NCBI GenBank assembly: GCA_016199405.1
Contig: JACQGS010000132.1
Location: 1 to 6,142 of the forward strand
Direction: 5' to 3'
Length of the DNA stretch: 6,142 nt
DNA from: Chloroflexota bacterium
Lineage (GTDB): Bacteria > Chloroflexota > Anaerolineae > UBA4142
Every line of letters starts with the position of its first letter. Within the stretch, counting starts at the first letter, position 1. Below are positions 1 to 5,048 of the stretch, piece after piece. Made by a program: the position numbers and the translations under genes. The notes under the pieces are model-generated. The model worked only from the letters and a program-made list of their open reading frames with translations. It made no database searches and was not told where the DNA came from.

Positions 1-737
1 AAAGAAGTGATGCCGCCTTCAAAATAAAAAGTGATCGCGCGGCCGTCGCGTTCATCGCGAAAAGAAATCGTCTGCCCGCGCGTGAGAAACGCCATTTCGC
101 GAAAGCGCTGCGCGAGCACGTCGAATTTGTAATCAATTTCTTTGAAGATTTGTTTGTCGGGATAAAAACGTTGCGTCGTCCCAGTTCGTTCGTCTTTGGG
201 ATACTTGCCGACGACTTTGACATCGGCTTTGGGCACGCCGCGCGCATATTTTTGCCGATAGAGCTGTCCATCGCGCCGCACGGTGGTTTCCAGCCATTCG
301 CTCAAGGCGTTGACCGCGCTGACGCCGACGCCGTGCAAACCGGACGCGACTTTGTAACCGCCTTGCCCGAATTTCGCGCCGGCGTGCAATTTCGTCATCA
401 CGACTTCGAGCGCGGATTTGCCGGTTTGTTTGTGAATATCCACCGGAATGCCGCGGCCATTATCCACAACCGTTACGACATGATCGCGCGCGATGCTTAC
501 CTCGATTCGATCACACGCGCCGGCAAGCGCTTCGTCAATTGAATTGTCCACAACCTCAAAGACGAGGTGATGCAAGCCGCGCACGTCCGTCGAGCCGATA
601 TACATTCCCGGCCGTTTGCGCACCGCTTCCAATCCTTCGAGGACGCTGATTTTTGACGCGTCGTACGTTTCGACCGGCGCGTTGGAATCTGTCGCGCCGT
701 TCGACGCCGGATTTTTTTTACTTGCTTTTTTTGCCAT
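1..737 (-). CDS. gyrB: DNA gyrase subunit B, N-terminal ATPase part (partial, 3' end outside window)
   Basis: ATP-binding subunit of the type IIA topoisomerase that supercoils DNA in the cytoplasm together with GyrA. The visible 245 residues are the GHKL ATPase domain and the start of the transducer domain. Family motifs are clear: RKRPGMYIG at 40-48, EVVDNSIDEALAG at 61-73 with the catalytic Glu61 and Mg-binding Asn65, DNGRGIPVDIH at 92-102 with the adenine-binding Asp92, the ATP-lid motif GLHGVGVSAVNALS at 133-146, and GTTQRF at 186-191 with the Thr that matches E. coli Thr165. The start ATG at 737 has GAAAGG six bases upstream. Compared with E. coli GyrB, about 20 Lys/Ser/Asn-rich residues precede the dimer-arm Tyr (Tyr25, matching E. 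coli Tyr5). The gene follows the membrane-protein stop after 2 bases and so is probably transcribed with it. ParE of topoisomerase IV shares this domain and cannot be fully excluded without the C-terminal half; the overall pattern favours GyrB. Confidence 0.93.
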   Translation of the reverse strand, partial: MAKKASKKNPASNGATDSNAPVETYDASKISVLEGLEAVRKRPGMYIGSTDVRGLHHLVFEVVDNSIDEALAGACDRIEVSIARDHVVTVVDNGRGIPVDIHKQTGKSALEVVMTKLHAGAKFGQGGYKVASGLHGVGVSAVNALSEWLETTVRRDGQLYRQKYARGVPKADVKVVGKYPKDERTGTTQRFYPDKQIFKEIDYKFDVLAQRFREMAFLTRGQTISFRDERDGRAITFYFEGGITS

Positions 738-739
738 GC

Positions 740-1708
740 CTAACCTTTCACCGAAGATCGCGCCGGCGGGCGCGCGGGCGCTAGCGCCGTTACCCGATCG
801 TGATAAAAGAGCATCAATGCCGCGACCAAGCCGCTCGCGATGAACGCATTCGCGATCAAATCCACGAGCATGCCCCACGGCTGAATCCCCAATTCCTCCC
901 AGATCACGCCAAAGCCGGCTTGAATCAGATAGGAAACAAAAACGAGTCCGAGCGCGGACGAAAAATTAAAACGGAAAATGGCGATGCTGTGCGCAATTGC
1001 CTCAATGGCATTCGCGCCGCTCACAAAAATCGCAGGGAGCGCGAAGGAAAGATACAGCATTACCCACAAGATCAGCAGAAACACGAGCAGAACAAGAAAA
1101 GATCCAATCGCCGGATTCGCCGGCGCGACCCATGCGGCGAGAAGCATAACGGGAACGGTCAGCATTCCGCCGAACGCAAGGAGGAGCGCGAGCAACGCGA
1201 CAAAATTGAGATAGGAGTGCACGACCGGCTTGGTGTGAACGCGCACGCCGCGCGTCAGCCCTTCCCAATAGAGCGCGACCAAAAAAAATCCCGCCAACGT
1301 CAGCGCGAGGATCCAAACCAAAAAACTAGGCGCATCGGAAATCAAAAGCGCGGGGGGCGGCGCGGACGCCGGATCCACTGCATTGGATTGCACCGTCAAA
1401 ACGCCCGGCATTGCGACACCGAGAAATTCCAGCATGTTGAAATGGTCGCCGCTGGTTTCCAATGTTTTCCGAAATAAATCAAAGCCGTCGCTGCTGTCGA
1501 TGCCGTCGATGCTCGGCGTGGCAGTGACCGGCAGATTGATCGAATTCAAAACGAGTTGAAACACGGGACGCGCGCTAATCTGGGGACCCAGCCACAGGAA
1601 CACATTCAACGCGATCGGAATCGCAACGATCCACCAGCGGCGCAACACGAGTGCAAAGCCCGCCGACAGCGCATCGATCACACCCATACGTTTAGTTTCG
1701 GTTTGCAT
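740..1708 (-). CDS. multi-spanning membrane protein of unknown function, upstream of gyrB
   Basis: I do not recognise the family with certainty. From the ATG at 1708 the protein has 322 residues and about six hydrophobic segments: roughly 26-41, 128-148, 168-194, 203-230, 250-270 and 277-301. A soluble, acidic and Ser/Pro-containing loop spans about 45-125 between the first two. The stretch AIEAIAHSIAIFRFNF at 234-249 before the fifth helix resembles the amphipathic piece common in YciC-like and similar bacterial multi-helix families; this is a weak resemblance. No catalytic motif is seen. The C-terminus is a short Pro/Arg tail. The reading frame stays open upstream to a TTG at 1744, but that TTG is the -35 box of the promoter, so it cannot be the start. 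The ATG at 1708 lies 7 bases after the -10 box and would give a leaderless message. The next ATG (1687) would give 315 residues but has no clear ribosome binding site. It is co-oriented with gyrB, 2 bases apart. Confidence 0.85.
   Translation of the reverse strand: MQTETKRMGVIDALSAGFALVLRRWWIVAIPIALNVFLWLGPQISARPVFQLVLNSINLPVTATPSIDGIDSSDGFDLFRKTLETSGDHFNMLEFLGVAMPGVLTVQSNAVDPASAPPPALLISDAPSFLVWILALTLAGFFLVALYWEGLTRGVRVHTKPVVHSYLNFVALLALLLAFGGMLTVPVMLLAAWVAPANPAIGSFLVLLVFLLILWVMLYLSFALPAIFVSGANAIEAIAHSIAIFRFNFSSALGLVFVSYLIQAGFGVIWEELGIQPWGMLVDLIANAFIASGLVAALMLFYHDRVTALAPARPPARSSVKG
744..749 (-). promoter_or_regulatory. ribosome binding site of gyrB, inside the upstream gene
   Basis: GAAAGG is read on the minus strand and ends six bases before the gyrB ATG. 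It lies within the last codons of the membrane-protein gene, whose TAG stop (740-742) sits between this site and the ATG. A ribosome ending the first gene therefore covers the gyrB start region, which suggests coupled translation of the two genes. Confidence 0.6.
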
Positions 1709-1715
1709 CCGGCGC

Positions 1716-1744
1716 ATTATAGCAGAACGAACAACGCGGGTCAA
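1716..1744 (-). promoter_or_regulatory. strong housekeeping-type promoter for the membrane protein-gyrB operon
   Basis: On the minus strand TTGACC (1744-1739) is followed after exactly 17 bases by TATAAT (1721-1716). This is one mismatch from the sigma70-type consensus. The expected transcription start is at about 1709-1708, which coincides with the ATG at 1708. No other clear promoter is seen in front of gyrB, so this one probably drives both genes. Confidence 0.82.
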
Positions 1745-1774
1745 ATGATTTTTTGAATTTTGGTTTCCGACAAT

Positions 1775-1802
1775 TTGCGCGCGTTGTGAAAAGTGTTATA
1801 AT
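1775..1802 (+). promoter_or_regulatory. extended -10 promoter of the tetR-type regulator operon
   Basis: TATAAT at 1797-1802 is preceded by TG at 1794-1795, giving the extended -10 form TGTTATAAT. The -35 match is poor: TTGCGC at 1775-1780 with a 16-base spacer. The expected start of transcription is near 1809, leaving a leader of about 45 bases to the regulator's ATG. The promoter diverges from the gyrB-operon promoter; the two -35 regions are about 30 bases apart and do not overlap. Confidence 0.72.
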
Positions 1803-1806
1803 CTTC

Positions 1807-1824
1807 CTACCAAACGGTCGGTAG
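1807..1824 (+). promoter_or_regulatory. probable TetR-family operator overlapping the transcription start
   Basis: CTACCAAACGGTCGGTAG is an imperfect palindrome: seven of nine positions in each half pair, and the outer five bases (CTACC/GGTAG) match perfectly. It begins four bases after the -10 box and covers the expected start point near 1809. That position would let a bound dimer block the promoter. TetR-type regulators commonly bind such 14-20 base palindromes before their own gene, so self-repression is the natural reading. No second full copy was found by eye elsewhere in the window. Confidence 0.7.
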
Positions 1825-1853
1825 ATTCTGACCGCGCGGCGGGAGAGCCGACG

Positions 1854-2468
1854 ATGAGCAAGCGCGCCTCGCGCGAAACCGAGAACGCCCAGAACCATTT
1901 GAAAGAAGACGAGATCTTTACGGAAGCCGTCCGCATTTTCAAGCAAAAAGGTTATCACGCGACCTCCGTGCGCGAGATTGCCGACGCGGTTGGCTTGCAA
2001 AAAGGCAGTCTCTATCATTATCTCTCCAGCAAAGAGGATCTCTTATTTCGCATCTTTGAACGCGGCAGCGGTGCGCTGACGCAGCAGCTCGAAGAAATTC
2101 TCGCGGCGGACGATTCCGCCGCAAACAAATTGCATCGCGGCATCGAGGCGCATCTCAACGAACTGTGCGATCAATTGGATATTTTTACCGTCTACCTCAC
2201 CGAGCGGCGCGCGCTCTCGGGCAAACATCATGCCAAAGTCCGCGCCGAAGGCGAACGGCACGCCGAGTTGCTGGAAAAAATAATTGCGCAAGGCATTCGG
2301 CGCGGCGAGTTCCGCCGCATGGATGCCAAAATGGCGGCGCACGCCATCTTGGGAATGTGCAATTGGCTGCATCAATGGTATTCGCCGAACGGGCGGCTCG
2401 AACCACAAGAGATCGCGCGCGTCTTTGCGGATTTGGTGGTGCACGGCTTGCAAGCGCGCACTGAATAA
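1854..2468 (+). CDS. TetR/AcrR-family transcriptional regulator, likely of acyl-CoA metabolism
   Basis: A 204-residue cytoplasmic DNA-binding repressor, a usual length for the family. The N-terminal helix-turn-helix covers about 17-64: helix 2 is SVREIADAVG (38-47) and the recognition part is KGSLYHYLSSKEDLL (50-64), the most conserved TetR signature. The C-terminal ligand domain contains LGMCNWLHQWYSPNG (166-180) followed by a VFADLVVHGL helix. This pattern is familiar from fatty-acid and steroid-type regulators such as FadR and KstR2, so an acyl-CoA ligand is suggested but not shown. The ATG at 1854 has GGGAG eight bases upstream. A palindrome directly after its -10 box is the likely autoregulatory site. 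The downstream genes follow closely, the next after 21 bases, which supports one operon under its control. The exact ligand remains unknown. Confidence 0.93.
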   Translation: MSKRASRETENAQNHLKEDEIFTEAVRIFKQKGYHATSVREIADAVGLQKGSLYHYLSSKEDLLFRIFERGSGALTQQLEEILAADDSAANKLHRGIEAHLNELCDQLDIFTVYLTERRALSGKHHAKVRAEGERHAELLEKIIAQGIRRGEFRRMDAKMAAHAILGMCNWLHQWYSPNGRLEPQEIARVFADLVVHGLQARTE

Positions 2469-2489
2469 TTTCACTTCAAGGAGAATCGC

Positions 2490-2924
2490 ATGGCAATTCT
2501 ATCCGCCGGCGCGCCCGCGCCGACGTTCAAAGGCATCAACTTGACCGGTCCGGAAATCAATTTGGAAAACTATAAAGGCAAAAAAGCCGTCGCGCTGGTG
2601 TTCGCCACCGATCGCGTCGATCCCGCGCAGACGCAAGCGGTCAAGGCGCTCTATCTCAAGCACCGCGAGAAGATCGAACTCATCACCGTCTCGCGCAAAG
2701 TGCCCAGCATCGCGATGGCAAAAACATTTCTGCAATCGATGGGCGTAAACTTTCCCACGCTGTACGATCCCGCGCAGGGCGTGTACAAAGCTTACGGGGT
2801 CGAAAACCCGGTCGCGATCTTTATCATTGACCTCGCCGGCAATATTGTGTTTTCCGCGCAAGCCGAACCGACAAAAGTGGATTTGAAAGCATTGGAAGAC
2901 GCGATTGCCGCGCACGCGCAATAG
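2490..2924 (+). CDS. redoxin/AhpC-TSA-like thioredoxin-fold protein without any cysteine
   Basis: This 144-residue protein has the layout of a small peroxiredoxin (AhpC/TSA, BCP-like). It starts with AGAPAPTFKG (6-15), then a beta-strand AVALVFAT (33-40), the active-site loop, FLQSMGVNFPTLYDP (80-94), YKAYGV (99-104) and the closing strands VAIFIIDLAGNIVF (108-121). In peroxiredoxins the loop after the first core strand reads PxxxTxxC or PGCT. Here the aligned stretch is DPAQT (44-48), so Gln47 stands where BCP-type enzymes carry the peroxidatic Cys. No cysteine occurs anywhere in the protein, so thiol peroxidase or disulfide chemistry is impossible. A structural, binding or partner role is possible; I cannot name one. 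The ATG at 2490 has AAGGAG six bases upstream. It lies 21 bases after the regulator gene and 74 bases before the racemase-like gene, so it is probably co-transcribed with both. Confidence 0.85.
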   Translation: MAILSAGAPAPTFKGINLTGPEINLENYKGKKAVALVFATDRVDPAQTQAVKALYLKHREKIELITVSRKVPSIAMAKTFLQSMGVNFPTLYDPAQGVYKAYGVENPVAIFIIDLAGNIVFSAQAEPTKVDLKALEDAIAAHAQ

Positions 2925-2960
2925 GCAACTCCCCTGTTGCAGGTCAAGTTCCCTTCGTAC

Positions 2961-2995
2961 CTTGCGACTTGCGACCTGACACTTGCGACCTGAAT
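2961..2995 (+). repeat. degenerate heptamer tandem repeat before the racemase-like gene
   Basis: Five 7-base units run without gap: CTTGCGA, CTTGCGA, CCTGACA, CTTGCGA, CCTGAAT, followed by CTT and the ATG of the next gene. Three units are identical, and the two CCTGA units share CxTGxxA with them. The array fills the intergenic space up to the start codon, and no Shine-Dalgarno sequence is visible there. Just upstream, at 2925-2940, a small GCAAC/GTTGC hairpin (5-base stem, 6-base loop) follows the redoxin stop. It lacks a T-tract and is not a convincing terminator. Confidence 0.75.
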
Positions 2996-2998
2996 CTT

Positions 2999-4180
2999 AT
3001 GACCCAACCCCTCGCCGGAATTCGCATCCTTGATCTTTCGCGTCTGCTGCCCGGACCCTACGCGACGATGCTCCTCGCCGATTTGGGCGCGGAGGTGATC
3101 AAAATCGAAACGCCGGTCTTTGGCGACTATATGCGGCTCATCCCGCCCTTTATCACCCATCCGCAAACCGGCGAGAAAATTAGCGCGGCGTATCTGATGG
3201 TCAACCGCAACAAGAAAAGCGTCGCGCTGAATTTCCGGAACACGCGCGGTAAAGAAATTTTCTTTCAACTCGCGCGCGACGCGGACGTGATTATCGAATC
3301 GTATCGCCCGGGCGCGGTCGCGCGGTGGGGCGTGGGCTATGACACGGTGCGCGCGATCAATCCGGGCATCGTGTATTGTTCATTGAGCGGATACGGGCAG
3401 AGCGGACCGTACGCGTATCGCGCCGGACACGATTTGAATTACATTGCGCTGACCGGCTTGCTCGCCGCGAATGGACACGCGGACCAAGCGCCGGTGCCGC
3501 CGGCGGTGCAGATCGCGGACCTCGCCGGCGGAATGCTCGCGTCGATTTCAATTCTCGCCGCGCTGGTGGGCAGAGGAAAAACCGGCGAGGGAAAATATTT
3601 GGATGTGAGTCTGTTTGACGGCGCGCTGTCGTGGACGGGGACGGTTATTGGCGGGTCGTACGCCGCCGGCACCAAGATCGAGCGCGGCAAATTGCAATTG
3701 AACGGCGGCATGGCGTGCTATAACGTCTACGAAACGCAGGACGGCGAGCATATCACGCTCGGCGCGATTGAGCCGCATTTCTGGAGCGCGTTTTGCAAGA
3801 CGATCGGCCGCGAAGATTTGAGCAATCGCCCCTACGATTATGAACCGATTGCGGAGGTCGCGGCGATTTTCAAAACGAGAACGCGCGCGGAATGGCTGAC
3901 GCGGTTTGAGGCGATTGACGCGTGCATCGAGCCGGTGCGCGACTTTGGCGACGTGTTCACCGATCCGCACGTGCGGCATCGCGGTTTGATCGCGGAAATC
4001 GAAACGCCCGGCTTGGGCAAGATTCCGCAGATCGGATCGGTGTTCGTGTTTGCCGCGAATCATTATGCGCCGCCGCCGCGTCTGGGCGAGCATACGCGCG
4101 AGGTGTTGGGAAGATTGGAGATTAGAGATTTGGAGATTGAGAAATTGGAGAAGGCGGGGGTGATAAAAACACGGAACTGA
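2999..4180 (+). CDS. CoA-transferase family III protein, probable alpha-methylacyl-CoA racemase
   Basis: A 393-residue cytoplasmic CaiB/BaiF-type protein. The N-terminus LAGIRILDLSRLLPGPYATMLLADLGAEVIKIE is the standard CoA-binding Rossmann start, followed by NRNKKSVALNF (69-79) and SLSGYGQSGPYA (128-139). AGHDLNY (142-148), QIADLAGG (171-178) and LGAIEPHFW (254-262) contain His144, Asp174 and Glu258. These match the catalytic His126, Asp156 and Glu241 of Mycobacterium tuberculosis MCR, with spacings 30 and 84 against 30 and 85. Plain CoA-transferases need only the Asp, so 2-methylacyl-CoA racemase activity is the better guess. The end LGEHTREVL...GVI is family-typical, so the gene is full length. 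The frame is open upstream to a TTG at 2969, but this lies in the heptamer repeat and the homology begins after the ATG at 2999. The start lacks a visible ribosome binding site. It is likely the last gene of the regulator operon. Confidence 0.93.
   Translation: MTQPLAGIRILDLSRLLPGPYATMLLADLGAEVIKIETPVFGDYMRLIPPFITHPQTGEKISAAYLMVNRNKKSVALNFRNTRGKEIFFQLARDADVIIESYRPGAVARWGVGYDTVRAINPGIVYCSLSGYGQSGPYAYRAGHDLNYIALTGLLAANGHADQAPVPPAVQIADLAGGMLASISILAALVGRGKTGEGKYLDVSLFDGALSWTGTVIGGSYAAGTKIERGKLQLNGGMACYNVYETQDGEHITLGAIEPHFWSAFCKTIGREDLSNRPYDYEPIAEVAAIFKTRTRAEWLTRFEAIDACIEPVRDFGDVFTDPHVRHRGLIAEIETPGLGKIPQIGSVFVFAANHYAPPPRLGEHTREVLGRLEIRDLEIEKLEKAGVIKTRN
4115..4151 (+). repeat. TTGGAGA-type heptamer repeat inside the 3' end of the racemase-like gene
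   Basis: Purine-rich units TTGGAGA (4115-4121), TTAGAGA (4122-4128), TTGGAGA (4130-4136), TTGAGAA (4137-4143) and TTGGAGA (4145-4151) follow one another with single spacer bases. They encode part of the C-terminal helix (LEIRDLEIEKLEK). The protein still aligns with the usual family ending, so the array may be coding sequence that drifted towards a repeat, or a repeat accepted in frame. Confidence 0.55.
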
Positions 4181-4185
4181 GGAAA

Positions 4186-4683
4186 CTATTGGGAAGCGGA
4201 ATGGTCGTCATGGTGGTTGGGGTTTTCGGTTAAAAGTCCTTCGTTGGAAGCCGCAGTGAGTAGATCCTCATCGGCAGTGACAAAAGTGATGCCGGGAAGT
4301 TTGTTTTCGAGCAGCGACTTGTTCAACGAGAGCGCAGACGCGAGTTGAACGGCATCGCAGCCGCGCAGTTTTTGACGACGAGTAAGTTGGATGGCTTGCT
4401 CAATCACCAGATTGTCAATCGAGATTTGTCTGAACCTATCGCGCGCATCAATCAGAAGATCTGCTAACGCGCGTTCGAACTTCTCGTCACTAATTGCGTT
4501 CGCGCGGTGTTTGCCAGAGAGCGCAGCGGCAACCTCGACCAAGCCGATTTGCGCGATAGCAATCGCGTTTTCATCGGAACTGCATAGGGCTTCGGTCCAA
4601 GCCGTGCCGGTTTCTTGGGTGTAACGTTTCACCAATGCGCTGCTGTCGAAAAAGTAGACAGACGGTGGTTGATCGGCTGTCAA
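4186..4683 (-). CDS. vapC: VapC-type PIN-domain ribonuclease toxin
   Basis: A 165-residue PIN-domain protein; VapC toxins are Mg-dependent endoribonucleases that cut tRNA or rRNA when freed from VapB. The four acidic metal ligands are visible: Asp13 in FFDSSALVKRY, Glu50 in GLVEVAAAL, Asp110 in GCDAVQLASAL and Asp138 in FVTADEDLL. The C-terminus is a short His/Asp tail after the core. The start is TTG at 4683; no ATG exists in the frame, and the PIN motif begins at residue 10. AGAGG six bases upstream supports this start. The TTG overlaps the antitoxin's TGA stop as TTGA, so translation is coupled to the antitoxin. The stop lies 5 bases from the stop of the opposing racemase-like gene. All active-site residues are present, so the toxin is probably functional. 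Confidence 0.92.
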   Translation of the reverse strand: MTADQPPSVYFFDSSALVKRYTQETGTAWTEALCSSDENAIAIAQIGLVEVAAALSGKHRANAISDEKFERALADLLIDARDRFRQISIDNLVIEQAIQLTRRQKLRGCDAVQLASALSLNKSLLENKLPGITFVTADEDLLTAASNEGLLTENPNHHDDHSASQ

Positions 4684-4973
4684 AGCTTGCCTCTCTGTTC
4701 GATGATCATTTCACTCAGGGGCTTGCCGGGAATCTTTAACGGCGGCTGCCGCTTGTAATTGTGTGGAATCTTGACCAGCGAAGTCAAATCCAGATTCTGA
4801 ATCAACCCGGTGGATTCTAACGCCCTGATCGTGCGGGCGCGCAGGTCATCGGCTGACTCTTTGTCCGCCTCAATCTGCGAGAGACCGCGTTCCAAAATCT
4901 GAGACAATTGGTCGCGATGGGTCTCCAAGCGTTCCGCCAATTTATCCGAGATTTCAATTGTAATTGTGCTCAT
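4680..4973 (-). CDS. vapB: VapB-type antitoxin partner of the PIN toxin
   Basis: A 97-residue protein just upstream of vapC, overlapping it by four bases. The N-terminus is a short strand, TITIEIS (3-9), followed by helix DKLAERLETHRDQLSQILERGL (10-31). This suggests a ribbon-helix-helix-like DNA-binding domain, though the fold is inferred. The C-terminal PLKIPGKPLSEMIIEQRG (78-95) resembles the toxin-wrapping tail of VapB/Phd-type antitoxins, which often end in GKPxSExxxExR. The chosen ATG at 4973 has GAGG five bases upstream. A GTG at 4979 would add two residues but is too close to that site. It likely represses its own promoter through the 16-base palindrome at 4985-5000. The subfamily is uncertain, but the role as antitoxin follows from gene order and overlap with the toxin. 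Confidence 0.87.
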   Translation of the reverse strand: MSTITIEISDKLAERLETHRDQLSQILERGLSQIEADKESADDLRARTIRALESTGLIQNLDLTSLVKIPHNYKRQPPLKIPGKPLSEMIIEQRGKL

Positions 4974-4984
4974 TGCCACCTCAC

Positions 4985-5000
4985 TGCCAGAATTCTAGCA
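4985..5000 (-). promoter_or_regulatory. probable VapB/VapBC operator palindrome
   Basis: The 16 bases TGCCAGAATTCTAGCA form an inverted repeat with only one mismatched pair; the central eight (AGAATTCT) are perfect. The palindrome covers the whole -10 box of the vapBC promoter and lies 12 bases before the antitoxin ATG. This is the usual place for autorepression by an antitoxin or toxin-antitoxin complex. Binding by this VapB is inferred. Confidence 0.66.
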
Positions 5001-5020
5001 CGGCGCCATACCGTTGTCAA
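4992..5020 (-). promoter_or_regulatory. strong promoter of vapBC
   Basis: On the minus strand a perfect TTGACA (5020-5015) is followed after 17 bases by TAGAAT (4997-4992), one mismatch from consensus. Transcription should start near 4985, giving a leader of about 12 bases with the GAGG site. The promoter lies in the 75-base gap shared with the divergent acyl-CoA dehydrogenase gene. Confidence 0.8.
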
Positions 5021-5035
5021 AGTCAATTCCAACTC

Positions 5036-5041
5036 AGGAGG
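5036..5041 (+). promoter_or_regulatory. ribosome binding site of the acyl-CoA dehydrogenase gene
   Basis: AGGAGG ends seven bases before the ATG at 5049, an ideal Shine-Dalgarno site. It fixes the start and suggests strong translation. No clear plus-strand promoter was found between 4974 and 5035. Confidence 0.8.
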
Positions 5042-5048
5042 TTTTTCC

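Noticed and set aside
150..542. 130-residue open frame on the plus strand
   Set aside because: It is antisense to the gyrB ATPase domain, whose motifs are unambiguous on the minus strand.
800..1477. Long open frame on the plus strand, 225 residues, Arg/Lys/Gln-rich
   Set aside because: It is antisense to the membrane protein, has extreme charged composition and no family motif or ribosome binding site. It reflects codon bias of the opposite strand.
2925..2940. GCAAC/GTTGC hairpin as a terminator after the redoxin gene
   Set aside because: The stem is only five bases and no T-tract follows. The next gene continues in the same direction and probably belongs to the same operon.
3548..4093. 181-residue open frame on the minus strand
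   Set aside because: It is a shadow of the racemase-like gene with no recognisable domain or start signal.
4964..4993. Possible plus-strand promoter for the dehydrogenase (TTGTGC, 18 bases, CAGAAT)
   Set aside because: Both boxes match poorly, so it cannot be supported from sequence alone.
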